Translations under genes and position numbers: made by a program | Assembly: GCF_000687475.1 (NCBI RefSeq) | Contig: NC_057319.1 | Location: 992,001 to 1,056,000, forward strand | DNA length: 64,000 bases | Source of the DNA: Ustilaginoidea virens | Taxonomy: Eukaryota; Ascomycota; Sordariomycetes; Hypocreales; Clavicipitaceae | Reading direction: 5' to 3' | The notes under the pieces: generated by a model | Told to the model about the DNA's origin: nothing | The model's database searches: none | Seen by the model: the letters and a program-made list of their open reading frames with translations, nothing else | Shown here: piece by piece, positions 30,632-43,600 of the stretch | Layout of the letters: each line of letters opens with the position of its first letter | How positions within the stretch are numbered: the first letter of the stretch is position 1

Positions 30632-30927
30632 AGCGTGCATTTTGAAGGTCACGGCGTTGGGGCGGGGCGGGATTCTCTCTGTGTGTGTTTTTATTTTTAT
30701 TCTAATTTTATTTCTCAAGTCTTCTTCTTTCAGCTTTTGTCATTATTGTCCCCTCCGTGCTGGGCAAGGAAATGGATTACGTCCGCCGTCGGACGCGTCG
30801 ACGTGGTTTGTGGTTTGTGGTTTGTGCAGAAGGGGGTACGGGGCTCTTGAGACGGCATCAGTGCGGACTCGGGAGTAGTAGGGAGCAGTCGGGCGCGGGG
30901 AACGGACAAGAAGCGCCAAGCCGATAT

Positions 30928-31258
30928 TGTTGGTGTCACATCAAGGGGTACCCAGTTGTACGTAGGGTCGCGCGCGTGGTATCATGTACCGTAAGGTCAC
31001 CAAGCAAAGGATTTGATTACTCTACTAATGACTGACTATCTAAAAGGAAAGAAAGGAAGCAAAAGAGGGTAATTATACGATATAGCCTTTTTGTGCGTGC
31101 TATGGTCATATATATTGGCGCAGTCGGGCCGGGCTGCCCGCGTGCCCTACCGGGCTTAGGGGTAAAGGGGCAAAAGTAGCCATATCGTATATAGCAGTGT
31201 GCGCGGCATATCTGTCGCAATATGCCCAATTGGGCACCTTGCGATAGCGATTCCGATA
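30928..31258 (-). repeat. LTR of family D, minus strand
   Basis: Begins TGTTG and ends CGATTCCGATA, which is TGTCGG..CAACA in element orientation with a C-to-T change. It is colinear with the 342-bp LTRs at 57,837-58,178 and 61,210-61,551, including the block GTACGTAGGGTCGCGCGCG. It marks the boundary between gene-bearing and repeat DNA. Confidence 0.85.
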
Positions 31259-32176
31259 CTGGCAGCTTCTCTTTTTATAGAAGCAAATATTAGAATCGCT
31301 AGGATATAAGGCGTATATATAGAAAAGAAAGTGCGGCGCGGTCTCGGCAGGTTATGCCGCCGATAATACTATCGCGCCGCACGGCCAACTTATGCAGGAT
31401 TATACCGTATAATAGCTGGTATATTGAATATTATAGCTAAAAGAAAAGGGGCAAAAAGGGGCAGTAATAAATAAGCCAAAATAGATATAATAGCAATAAA
31501 CGAGTAAAAATAAATGCAGCATTGAATATAAGGAAATCACAATATCGAACATAAGAAAATCCATATATATGCCACTCATGATATCACTAATACCTCCTAA
31601 ATGCAGTCAGATATTGACCGGTCTCTTTACCTATCCTTTAATATATATAATAGCCTTATTATAGTTAACGAAGGTCTTAAGGGCTTTATTTAGCATTCCC
31701 TTAGTTATTACATCGGCAAGATTATTATACCCATTAATCTAGCGGATCTTATATATCTCCTGACGCTTATATAACTATCGTAAGGCTATAATATCTATTA
31801 TAAGCTTTTTCTCCTTTATAGTGCCTAGCTTAATAAAGCATTTATATAATAAAAACGAGTCTATATATATAATAGTAGGGATCTTCGGCAATCCTAGCCT
31901 ATTAGTAATTATATTGAGGGTTATACCTATCGCATATGCAATATCGACCCTTTATATTATACTATACAGCTTTAAAGCGAATATACTGCGCATTATACGC
32001 TTACTCTTTATAGAGCTATAAGTAACGATATTACCGGTTAGCTAGAAGGCGTTATTCGTAGTATCTGCCTTATTCCCTATTATAATTATATAACTAATCT
32101 GTGAGCTTAAATCTTTATTATTGGTAAAGGATCCATCAATAAATATAAAGATCTTAGCTGTATTAAGGGCCAAATT

Positions 32177-32927
32177 TGTTAAAATCCTATAGTAGCCTAC
32201 TAGGCTGCTGGCCTAATGCCCTACTGGTCTACTAACCTCCTGGCCCTTATACCGTCTCTTAGACTTACGGTGGTCTTACCAACCTAGGCCCTTGCCTTTT
32301 ACCTTAAGGATTTTCAGTGGATTATTTACTGTATATCAAGTAAGGTAGGCCTTAAGGTAGGCCTTGTTAAAAAGGTGTGGCATTGCTAAATTAGCATGGT
32401 GGGTCTACTAGCGTGGTGGCTAGCCCACTAGTGTAGTGGGTATTCTACTAGTGTGGTAGGTAGTCACTAGCGTAGTGGCTAGTTACTAGTGCGGTGACTA
32501 GTTACTAGTGCGGTGGTTAGGGTGGTTGAAAAGGCCCGATATAGTGGGGCTGCTGACGTATTGTATACGTGGCAAGCGAGCATTACGGGGAGCTTTCTTA
32601 CTGGCTACCTTGGATGCCTGGGCCCACCCCTCCTTCGTGTATATATAGGATAGCTTTCCCCCTTCTTTCTAGATAGTAGAAGGGTAGCACAATCGAGTCT
32701 GTTAATGCACTATATGCCTCTTAACTTCTTACCTTCCCTGCGTTTTCTGGTTATCTTATATTTGCCTTGCCTTTACACTTGCCCTGCTTTATAGCACTTG
32801 TATAGTCTTAGGACTTGGTGAAAAATCTAGTATTATACTAAGATTAGTTCACAGGTCGCAGACAGTCTCGTGCTATCTAGCTAGCTAGTAAGGCTCTGCT
32901 TTTATAGTGACCTTGAGAATTGCAATA
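32177..32927 (+). repeat. Solo LTR of family A, TSD AAATT
   Basis: A 751-bp copy of the family A LTR (TGTTAAAATCC..GAATTGCAATA) with perfect 5-bp target duplications AAATT at 32172-32176 and 32928-32932. It interrupts the D-element RNase H remnant and has no internal region, so the element was lost by LTR-LTR recombination. Confidence 0.92.
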
Positions 32928-33021
32928 AAATTGATGTACTATAGGCTATAATCCTGGTTATTTAGCTGCTATTGAAGGCGCTTATTTAATCTTACGATAT
33001 TATCTGGGTCAGATTGCTAGT

Positions 33022-33726
33022 TGTTGAAATCAGCGCCTTTTTAGCTGTATTTTGGTACTGGTCTCGCTACCGTACGACGTCTCTACGTTGAGATATCGCG
33101 GTGGCTATACCAGGCGCTATGGTGGGGCACAGCGCCCCACAACGCCGATTACAGTGGGCCACAGCGCCGGTCACGGCACCGGCACAGCGCCCCACAGCCG
33201 GCCACAGCGGCCGGTCACAGCGGGCCACAGGGCCCACAACAGGCGGCGCATTTCTACGGGATTACCAAATGGGCAAAACCAGCACTTTCGGCCTTCTACA
33301 TACAGTCACCCGCTACACCGGTCATTTACGGCAGACCGATATAGGGCTTCCGGCCCGTACGGCAGGCTGTTATAGGGCATCCGGCACACCGCTATAAGCC
33401 ACTGGGCTTGGTTGGGTAGGCATTGGGTAGGATATTAGGCACGGCTGGGCAGACCGACTTTTCGTCGGGTTTTTCGCTATTTTTGCGGTTTTTCATTATT
33501 TTCAACCACTTTTTCAAGATAGTAGAAATATGCCCAAAATTCCCTCTTTCTAGCTAGAATAGTTAACAACAATTAGAATCAGATTTCCCTGACATCTTTG
33601 CTCTGGTCAACCTCTTGTGCGCTTTAAATCTTTAACCAGCTCTTTGTTTTATTCTGCAACGCCTTGTACGCCACTATCGGTATCCAGTACATTTCCAATA
33701 GTGTTCTGAATCACCATTTTGCAACA
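33022..33726 (+). repeat. 5' LTR of family C
   Basis: 705 bp, TGTTGAAATCAGC..CATTTTGCAACA. It matches, in reverse complement, the LTR at 62012-62757. It contains a GC-rich, CpA-rich patch at about 33,118-33,245 made of CCACAGCG-type repeats. Confidence 0.9.
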
Positions 33727-33740
33727 GGTTATAAGCCCGG
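33727..33740 (+). other. Primer-binding site of family C, tRNA-iMet anticodon-arm type
   Basis: GGTTATAAGCCCGG directly follows the LTR. Apart from one G-to-A change it equals the family A PBS (GGTTATGAGCCCGG), whose complement contains GGGCTCATAACC, the anticodon stem-loop of initiator tRNA-Met. Confidence 0.6.
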
Positions 33741-34025
33741 TGTCTTAAGGCTTCCAGCTTAAGACCTTTTTACGCTAACTTAGGATTTTAACGCATTTAG
33801 CAGCTAACCTCCCAGAAATCTAACTAACGATATTACTAATCTGCAGTAAGGGACTGATTATCCCAGATTTAGGAACCCAGCTACTATACTAAGCTGCAAC
33901 ACATTCTTACAATAGGATTTTCTAAGGTTATTCCTTAACGCAGCTTTCTTCTAGTTTTATCTAGATTTTCAGTCTTGATTTTCTTCGCATTTTTAAGACT
34001 TTCCGGCACCTTTTCTCTTCTTATA

Positions 34026-34925
34026 ATGGCCAGTCAGAACATTCCTACCGATAACCTAAGCTATACGGTAGAGGTAGAAGAATCTGATAATGACTAGGAA
34101 ATTGCCCAGCTTAGGGAAGACCAATAGGAAATAAAAAAAGAATTTAACTATAAATTTAATCGAATTAATTCTAAAATCGATTTTTTGGCTGATAAGGTGG
34201 GCACCTTAGTAGACAGACTAATCAAGCCTGCTACTAGCCCACCATCCCAGGATATAATGGATATAGATACCTTCTAAACCCCTGTGGGTAAAGGAAATAA
34301 CCCACTATTACCACCTAAAGCCCAGCAACCCCTGCCGGTTCCATCCAGCATTAGCAGCCAAATTAGCGCTATAGCTATCAAAGAACTAGCCAAAACAGCC
34401 AACGGATTCTAGGAATCCTAAAAGCTAAGGGGGGCATTTAACTTCGATTAATAGAAACAGGCCCTTATGATTTAACTTAGGGCATTTAATATCGCTAAAT
34501 TTATCGAAGATCCTTCTATTGCTAGCAAATTTAACGACTTAGAGCAAGCACTTTTACTATTACTTATCAAGAATAGTTGCACAGAAGGACCAGCTGCCGC
34601 TATCAACTGGTGCACTAACCCAGAGTCAGCCTTTACGTTACTCACCAAACAGTATTCTCACTCATTAGACGTATAGCGGACCCACCTATACCCTGCCTTC
34701 CATCAACTAAATTTTATAGGCTATAAGGGTACCTTGGAATCTTTTAACGCCTCTTTTAATAGCTACCTATCCAGGCTGTAAATTTTAAGCTCCTATATAC
34801 AACCTTTCGACCAAATCAGCTAATATTTACATACTGTAGAAGGGGTCTTTTTTTAGTAGGTAGAACGGCACCGCATAATAATGAGAATCGCCTATACTTA
34901 GGGAAATACATTAAATATTAACCTA
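34026..34925 (+). pseudogene. Family C gag, 5' part, with transition-type stops
   Basis: Starts MASQNIPTDNLSYTVEVEE and continues as a copia Gag (AIAIKELAKTANGF, then a UBN2-like segment with DLEQALLLLLIKNS and AAAINWCTNPESAF). Stops are almost all TAG or TAA where related copies have Gln or Trp codons. The frame is cut at 34,925 by the gypsy insertion and resumes at 49,445 (LYN, then VDLLEE). Confidence 0.75.
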
Positions 34926-35167
34926 TGTCACGGGCTCGGGCTACGCCCGCGCTATAATGTGGCTAGGACTCGGGCTGCGCCTGCGACTAGCCTAAGGAGT
35001 ATCGGCACGGGGTCACGAGGGCTCGCTAAGGACTCGGCCCGTACTACATACGGGCATAAATAGACTACTCAGAGGCCCCTATTCGGGTCCTCTTCCTTTC
35101 CTCCTTAGTCTATTTAATATATTCATTCGACGCCTATTCGCAGTAGCCCTAGGGCCAGTCCTTTACA
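34926..35167 (+). repeat. 5' LTR of outer gypsy
   Basis: 242 bp, TGTCACGGGCTCGGG..CCAGTCCTTTACA. It differs from its partner at 49203-49444 by many transitions. Confidence 0.9.
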
Positions 35168-35359
35168 TTTAAATAGACTCTCTCAGCCTTACTGTTATAA
35201 CCTTACATTATAGAGCCGATAATGTAGGCTATATAAGATATCGAGATAAGTATACCTAGAGAAATGGGTATAGACAACCCGAGACCATGATGCTCCCGAT
35301 ATAACATATATACCCGAGTAGAGTAGCTCGCATCGGGATTACAATAGATAGAGGCGCAG

Positions 35360-36345
35360 ATGCAGACTAACGCGCAATACCTCGCTGCTATTGCTGCCTC
35401 GCTATAGACCCTCCTTACGAACCAGTTAAATAGCTCCTAAAATGCTATCTAACCGGCCCTAATCGTATAATAAAATGCCCCCCTCCCTATGGCTTAGGAT
35501 ACCTAGCTAAAACGCAAGCCGATCCCGATAGGGGACCCCTTTAATAGCAAAAAGGCTATATTTATAGCCTAGCGGACCTTTATGTAATATAAGCTTGAGG
35601 TCGATAAGGAATTTATTGGGGACGAGAAGACTTAATAGATATTTATCTTTTAGAACCTTTCGTCTATAGTTTAATTATAGGTCGCGGCCTTTTTCGAGAA
35701 TAATGCGGCTTGCGATTATAATATAATAAAGTTCTTCGAATACCTTTAATATCTCTTTAAGGACTTATACCGATAGGATCGCGTTATTACTAAGCTTAAG
35801 CACTCTTTACGCTAGGGCCCTAAGGAACCTTTTGCCGCCTTCTTTATACGATTTAAGGAAAAACTTACGCTTACTAGTGGTCTTAGTTGGCCTGAGGAAG
35901 TTAAGCTTAAATACCTCCGATCGGCGCTTAATGCTTGTATAGCTAATAAGATTATTAGCCTTAGGGTCTCCCATTATGACTATTATTCGGCAGTAGACTA
36001 TTACCGATAAATTGCTATCGATATTAAGACTAGCTTAACTATTAATTACTATATGGGTTCGACCTATTCCCGACCGATATATGCCCGGGATTCTAAGGGC
36101 GATATATAAATATTAGGTATTAATAAGCTAGACTTAAAGGGTAATTAATGCGCGCTTAGGGCGATATAGGTCTCTAAAGAATGGTATAAAGATCGTAAGA
36201 AGAAAGGTCTTTATCTTTAGTATAGCTCTCCTAATTATTAGATATTTATATACTACCTATTGCCGGCAATCCGACCTAATATAGCTAAGGTGGCCTCGCT
36301 TAACTTATAAGTCATAAAGGTCGAAAGTAGTAATAAAGATTAAGA
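35360..36345 (+). pseudogene. Outer gypsy gag
   Basis: Reads from an ATG at 35360. Gag-like blocks are visible: VAAFFENNAA, IIKFFEYL, KEPFAAFFIRFKEKLTLTSG, LKYLRSALNACIANKI. The region where a zinc knuckle is expected (about 36,210-36,270) has lost its cysteines to stops and transitions. More than fifteen in-frame stops, nearly all TAG or TAA. Confidence 0.75.
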
Positions 36346-39227
36346 AAAAGAATAGCCTTTAAACTTAGTCTCGTTAGAGGGCTTAAGATATATATACAAA
36401 CCTTAGCCTAATTATAAAAGGAATTAGAGGAGATTGCAAAACGAATAGATAGATACCCCTTTTTAGTACCGATCTTATATAAATCCTATACCTTTATTAA
36501 TACCTTAATCGACTCGGGATATAACTGCTATAGCGCTATAAGCGAAAAGATAGTATAACGGTTAGGCCTTTAATCTATCTGCCTACTATAATGTAGGGAA
36601 ATCGGAACGGCAGTAGATATTTAGAGCCGTTTAGGAGAATATAAAGTAATATATTCTTTTATTATCTATATTATCTATATAGCGATCGATATTAATAGAT
36701 AGCTGTTTATAATTATGCTTTACGTTATCCTAGGCCTTACCTGCGATATTATCCTTAGGATGCCTTAGATAGAGTACTATAATATTATACTATAGGCGAA
36801 GTAATACTAATTAAAGATCGGATTAGTAGGTAGCTTTATTGTTAAGGAATCGACGAGAAGGCAATAGGGTCCGACTATAGTAAATATCCTTAGCTCGGTC
36901 TTTTATAGTATACTAAAGCAGGCGAAATATTCTAAAGATCGGTCGACTTCCTTTATTACGATAAGCTTATAGGAGATAATACGTATCCTCTGCATTATAC
37001 TGCTATTTTATTAAGACTCTGCCCTACGATTATAGGAGCTATAGGTACTCCCGATAGAATTATAAGAATTTACCGACCTCTTTAATAAGGAGAAGGCTTC
37101 CGGTCTCCCTCTATATTAGGGTATATTAGACTACTATATCTAGCTTAAAAAGACTATAGATAGGAGCTAGCTAGACTTACTTTAGGGCCCATTATATAAT
37201 ATGCCACGAGACTAATTACTTAAGGTTTAAAAATAAGTAATTAACCTAATAGATAAAAGATAGATCTATGCGAGCTCCTTATCGGCAGCAGTATTAGTCC
37301 TACTAGCCAGAAAAGGGAATAGCGGGTAGCATTTTTACGTCGATTATTAGGCCTTTAATAAGGTTATAGTCTAAGATTAATACCCCCTCCCTTTAATTAA
37401 AGAGACCTTACGATCCTTATCCTAAGCGAAATAGTTTACTAAAGTTAATATACGCGTAGCATTCTATAAGATATATATTGCAGAGGGCGATAAATATTTA
37501 ACTGTATTCCGTATATAATTCGGACTATTTGAATGGCTTATTACGCTATTTAGCCTAATTAGGGCCCCTGCAACCTTTTAAAGATATATTAATGGGGCCT
37601 TAGGGAATATACTAAAAGACTTTATAACTATTTACCTTAATGATATCTTAATCTATACTAGGGGAATAAAGGCGGACTATATGGGGCGCATTAAGGAAGT
37701 CTTTTGATAACTATAAAAGGCCGGCTTAAATTTAGATCTTAATAAGTGCGACTTTGCAGTAAAAGAGGTCTAGTACCTAGGATATATTGTAATAGCTAAA
37801 AAGGAAATCTATCTAGACCCCGAAAAGATTAAGGCTATCTAGAACTAAAAAGCACCTACGAAATTAAAAGGCGTTTATAGTTTCCTTAGTTTTGCTAATT
37901 TCTACTGCGATTTTATCCTAGACTTCTCCCGCCTTATCGACCCTTTAGTTAGGCTAATAAAGAAAGGGGTCTTATTTTAATAGCTAGACGAAAAAGAGGC
38001 GGTATTCTAAGCGCTTAAGTAGTATTTTATATTATCTTTAGTTCTCGCCTAATAGGACCCCGATAAGGAGACGGTCCTTAAGGCAGATAATTCTAGTATA
38101 GCCCTCGGCGGCTATCTATTGTAAATCGGGGAGGATAGTATACTCTACCCTATTGTATACTATTCTACTTGCTTATTAGATATAGAATGGAACTATACTA
38201 TATATAATAAGGAATTCCTCGCTATTATCTTTTGCCTTAAGGTATAGTTAATAGAATTCTACTTAATAGCCTCCCCCTTTACTATCCTTACCGATTATAA
38301 AAACCTAGAGTATTTCGCCTGATTACGAGAAATATCTAAGCGATAAGCCTAATAGGCTAAGACTCTAGCGCTCTTTAACTTCTATCTTCGGTATAGGCTA
38401 GGGTTATAAGCCTAATACCTTAATATGCTCTCTTAATAGGAATAAGAAGTAGATAGGATAAAGCCGCGAATCGGCTAAATCCTAAAACTACTATCTATTT
38501 TAGCACTCGATACGGATAAGATAAAAGGTAAGATAATACCGACTTTAGCCCTATAGACCACCTTACCTTACGGCCTATATATCTTCGCCGATTCCTACCT
38601 TTAAGCTATTTAGGACTAAGCGATATCTAAAGATAGTATATATTAGGCCCGATAGATAGCAGTCGCAAATAAAGAATAACGATTTCTAATAAAGGCAGTA
38701 ATATAAAAATAAATTGCCGACTATACCCTAAATGCATATAGTATACTCCTTTACCGGGCATAAGTATAGCTTCCATCATTTAAGCCTTTAACCACTATAG
38801 TAATCTAATACTACTATAACTCGCCTATTGCGGGCCACCTAGGGAAAAACACTACCTTCTAACTATTACAATAGGATTATCACTTCGATAATATATCGTC
38901 TGAGGTAGCGAGATATATTCGGAATTACTAATGCTGCGGGGTATATAAGAGCCGCTAATTATGCCAGGGGTTATTGCAACCGCTACTAATCGCAGACCGC
39001 TTTTAGTCGCAGATATCGGTCGACTTTATAACCGACCTTCCTGCCCGTAATACCTCCGACCCGCGATTCCTTATAGTTATTATAGATCGCTTATCGAAAT
39101 ATATCTAGCTTAAGGCTATACACTTAATAAGAGCAGAAGACTATATAGAACGCTTCCAATAGTGCTAATAGCGCTTTTATAGCTTCCCTAAGGAGATTAT
39201 TAGCGATCGAGGTTTAAATTAGGTAGG
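36346..39227 (+). pseudogene. Outer gypsy pol, 5' part (protease, RT, RNase H, integrase start)
   Basis: A protease block lies near 36,480-36,800 (INTLIDSGYNCY). RT lies at about 37,250-37,800, with FTKVNIRVAFYKIYIAEGDKYL, FGLFEWLITLF, and the catalytic region read as YLNDILIY where the family has YLDDILIY. RNase H follows (about 38,080-38,350) and the integrase zinc-binding and core start (about 38,800-39,220, with DFITDLP, VIIDRLSKYI, IISDRG). Stops are abundant. The frame continues at 46,554. Confidence 0.8.
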
Positions 39228-39480
39228 TATTACGGGCTCGGGCTACGCCCGCGCCATAATATGGCTAGGACTCGGGCTGCGCCCGTGCCTAGCCTAGGTA
39301 GGGTCATATGAGTCAGCAGCACGGGGTCACAGGACTACGCCAGGACCCCGACCCATGCCAACGTATGGTTAAATAGACTATCGAGAGCCCCCTATTCGGG
39401 TTCTCTCTTTTTCCTCCTTAGTCTATTTAATATATTTATTCGACGCCTATTCGCAGTAGCCTTAGGGCCAGTCCTTTACA
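39228..39480 (+). repeat. 5' LTR of inner gypsy
   Basis: 253 bp, TATTACGGGCTCGGG..CCAGTCCTTTACA; about 5% different from its partner, nearly all transitions. Confidence 0.9.
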
Positions 39481-39671
39481 TTTAAATAGACTCTCTTAGC
39501 CTTGCTATTATAACCTCATATTATGGAGCCGATAATGCAGGCTATATAAAATATCGAGATAAGTACACCTAGAGAAACGGGTATAGATAACCCGAGACTA
39601 TAACGCCCCCGATGTAATATATATACCCGAGTAGAGCAACTCGCATTAGGGTTATAACAGATAGAGGCGCA

Positions 39672-40660
39672 GATACAGACTAATGCGTAATACCTTGCTG
39701 CTGTTGCCGCCTTACTATAGACCCTCCTCGCGAACTAGTCAAATAGCTCTTAAAACGCTACCCAACCGGCCCTAATTATATAATAGAACGACCCCCTCCC
39801 TACTACTTAGGATACCTAGCTAAAGCGTAAGCCGATCCTAATAGGGGACCCTTTTAATAGCAAAAAGGCTATATTTATAGCCTGGCGGACCTTTATGCAA
39901 TATAAGCTCGAGGTCGATAGGGACTTTATTAGAGACAAAAAGACTTAATAGATATTTATCTTTTAGAACCTATTGTCTACAATCTAATTATAGGTCGCGG
40001 CCTTCTTCGAGAATAGTACAGCTTACGATTATAATATAATAAAGTTCTTTAAATACCTCTAATATCTCTTTAAAGACCCGCACTAGTAGGATCGCACTAT
40101 CACTAAGCTTAAGCACTCCTTACGCTAAGGCCCTAAGGAACCTTTTGCCGCCTTCTTTATACGATTTAAAGAAAAATTTACATTTATTAGCGGTCTCGGT
40201 TAGCCTAAAGAAGTTAAGCTAGAATATCTCTAATCGGCGCTTAATACTCGTATAGCTAATAAGATTATTAGCCTTAGGGTCTCCTATTATAATTACTACT
40301 CAGCAGTAGACTACTACCGATAAATTGCTATCGATATCGAGACTAGCCTAACTATTAACTACTAATCGGGCTCGGCCCATTCCCGACTAACCTACGCCCA
40401 GGATTCCAAAGGTAATATATAAATATCAGGCGTTAATAAACTGGACTCGAAGGGTAATTCACCCAGAGCGATATAGGTCTCTATAAAATAATATAAAGAA
40501 TATAGGAAGAAAGGTCTTTATCTTTAATACAGCTCTTCTAAATATTAAAGGAATATATACCACCTACTACTAGTAATCCGGCCAGATATAGTTAAGGTGG
40601 CCTCACTAGATTTACGAGTCGTAGAGGTCGAAAATAGCAATAAAGATTAGGAAAAAGAAT
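39672..40660 (+). pseudogene. Inner gypsy gag
   Basis: Aligns with the outer gag throughout (KEPFAAFFIRFKEKF, SLRVSYYNYYSAVDYY). The start codon is ATA where the outer copy has ATG, and the frame is full of TAG/TAA. Confidence 0.7.
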
Positions 40661-43600
40661 AGCCTTTAAATTTAATCTTATTAAAGGGCTTAAGATATAT
40701 ATATAGACCCCGGCCCAATTATAAAAGGAATTAAAGGAGATCGCAGAACAAATAGATAGATACCCCTTTTTAGTACTAATTTTATATAAATCCTATACCT
40801 TTATTAATACCTTAATCGACTTGGGATATAACTACTATAGCGCTATAAGCGAAAAGATAGTATAACGGTTAGGCCTCTAATCTATCTATTTACTATAATA
40901 TAGGGAAATCAGAACGGTAGTAGATATTTGGAGCCGTTTAGGAGAACATAAGGTAATGCATTCCTCTATTACCTATATCGTCTATATAGCGATTAATATC
41001 AATAGATAGCCCTCTACGGTTATATTTTATATTATCCTAGGCCTTACCTATAATATTATCCTTAGGATACCTTAGATAGAGCACTATAATATTATACTGT
41101 AGGCGAAACGGCGCTAATTAAAGATCGGATCGGTAGGTGGCCTTATCGTTAAGGAATCGACGAGAAGATAATAGGGTCCGACTACAGTAAATATCTTTAG
41201 CTCTATCTTCTACGGTATACTAAAGCGGGCGAAACGCTCTAAAGACCGGTCGACTTCTTTTATTACAATAAGCTTATAGGAGATAATATGCATCCTCTGC
41301 ATTATATTACTACCTTATTAAGACTCCGCCCTATAATCGTAAGAGCCATAGGTACTCCCAATAGAATTATAGGAATTTACCGACCTCTTTAATAAGGAGA
41401 AGGCTTCTAGTCTCCCTCCGCACTAGGGCACATTAGATTACTATATCCAGCTCAAAAAGACTATAGATAGGAGCTAGCCAGACCTACCTTAGGGCCTATT
41501 ATATAATATACCACAAGACTAATTACTTAAGGTTCGGAGATAAGTAACTAACCTAATAGATAAAGGATAGATCTAAGCGAGCTCCTTATCGGCAGCAGCA
41601 CTAGTCCTATTAGCTAGAAAGGGGAATAGCAGGTAGCGTTTTTGCGTTAACTACCGGGCCCTCAATAAGGTTATAGCCTAAGACCGATACCCCCTCCCCT
41701 TAATTAAAGAGATATTACGATCCCTATCCTAGGCGAAATAGTTTATTAAGGTTGATATACGCATAGCGTTCTATAAGATATATATTGCAGAGGGCAATAA
41801 ATACTTAACCGCATTCCGTATACGATTCGGACTATTTAAATGGCTTATTATACTATTTGGCCTAACTAAGGCCCTTACGACCTTTTAAAGATATATTAAT
41901 AAGGCCTTAAGGAATATACTAAGAGACTTTATAACTACCTACTTCAATAATATTCTAATCTATACTAGGGGATCAAAGGCGGACCATATAGGGCGCATTA
42001 AGGAAGTCCTTCGATAACTATAAAAGGCCGGCTTAAATTTAGATCTTAATAAATGCGACTTCGCAGTAAAGGAGGTCTAATACCTAAGATATATTATAAT
42101 AGCCGGAAAGGAAATCTATCTAAACCCTAAAAAGATTAAGGCTATCTAAAACTAGGAAGCACCTACAAAATTAAAAGGCGTTTATAATTTCCTCGGCTTT
42201 GCCAACTTCTACCGCGACTTTATCCCAGACTTCTCCCGCTTTACCGACCCTTTAGTTAGGTTAATAAAGAAAGGGGTTCTATTCTAATAGTTAGACGAAA
42301 AAGAGGCGGCATTCTAGGCACTTAAGTAGTATTTTATATCGTCTCTAGTTCTCGCTTAATAGGATCCCAATAAAGAGACGGTCCTTAAGGCAGATAATTC
42401 CGGTATAGCCCTCGGGGGCTATCTATCGCAAGTCGGGGAGGACGGCGTATTATACCCTATCGTATACTATTCCGCTCGCTTATCGGATATAGAACGGAAT
42501 TATACTATATACAATAAAGAACTCCTTGCTATTATCTCTTGCCTTAAAGCGTGGTTAGTAGAACTCCGCTTAATAGCCTCCCCCTTTACTATCCTTACCG
42601 ACTATAAGAACTTAGAGTACTTCGCCTGACTATAAGAAATATCTAAGCGATAAGCCCGATAGGCCGAAACTCTAGCGCTCTTCAACTTCTATCTTCAGTA
42701 TAGGCTAAGGTTATAAGCCTAACGCCCTAATACGCTTTCTCAATAGGAATAAAAGGCAGATAGGGCGGAGCTACAAATCGGCTAGATCCTAAAACCGCTA
42801 TCTATTTCAGCACTTAATATAGATAGGACAGAAGGCATTAGGACCCCGACCTTAGATTCAAAGGTTACCCTACCTTACAGCCTATATATCTTCGCCGATA
42901 CTTATCTTTAGGCTCTTTAGGACTAAATAATATCCAAAGATAGTATGTACTAGGCATGATAGACGGTAGTAGCGAATAGAAAGCGATAATTCCCTATAGA
43001 GGCAGCGATATAGGAACAAATTACAAATTATACCCTAAATGTATATAGCATATTGCTTTACCAGGGGCGGGTATAGCTCCTATTGTTCGAGCCCCTAACC
43101 ATAATAGTGATTCAACGGTACTATGACTCGCCTATAGTAGGTCACTTAGGGAAGAATACTACCTTTTAATTACTACGATAGGATTATTATTTTAATAATA
43201 TATTATCTAAGATAGCGAGGTTTATTCAGAACTATCGATGCTGTAAGGCGTATAAAAGCCGCTAACTACAATAGGGTCTACTATAGCCCTTACCGATCCC
43301 AGACCGTTTTTAGTCGTAAATATTAGTAGACTTTATAATAGACCTCCCCGCCTATAACTCTTCCGACCCGCGCTTCCTTATAGTAATTACCGACCGCTTA
43401 TCGAAGTATATCTAGCTAGAGGCGATGCACTCTATAACAGCCGAAGAGTGCGTAAAGCGATTCTAATAATACTAGTGGCACTTCTATAGATTCCCTAACG
43501 AGATTATTAGCGATAGAGGCTTAGATTAGGTAGGATAATTCTAAACGATACTTTATAAGGCAGTCGGGACTGAATAACTCCTCTCGACTGTATACTACCC

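Larger units (their letters stand above)
30928..33021 (-). mobile_element. Truncated family D Ty1/copia retrotransposon, minus strand
   Basis: The left end is an LTR (30928-31258). Inward of it the sequence matches, in reverse complement, the 3' part of the D element at 57,837-61,551. Between about 31,600 and 32,990 (minus strand, interrupted by a solo LTR-A) there is a Ty1/copia RNase H remnant: FIDGSFTN near the start, IDIAL/LYKRQEIYKI in the middle, NLADVITKGMLNKALKTF near the end, with transition-type stops throughout. The 5' half of the element is missing at the junction with the LTR-C at 33,022. This copy retains the RNase H region lost from the other D element. Confidence 0.8.

Noticed and set aside
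28877..30718. 613-residue minus-strand ORF opposite the arrestin gene
   Set aside because: Arg-rich antisense shadow caused by high GC at third positions; the plus-strand frame has a clear arrestin fold and PPxY motif.
32510..32530. TTAGGG motif suggesting telomeric sequence
   Set aside because: A single TTAGGG inside the family A LTR, repeated only because the LTR is repeated; no telomere array.
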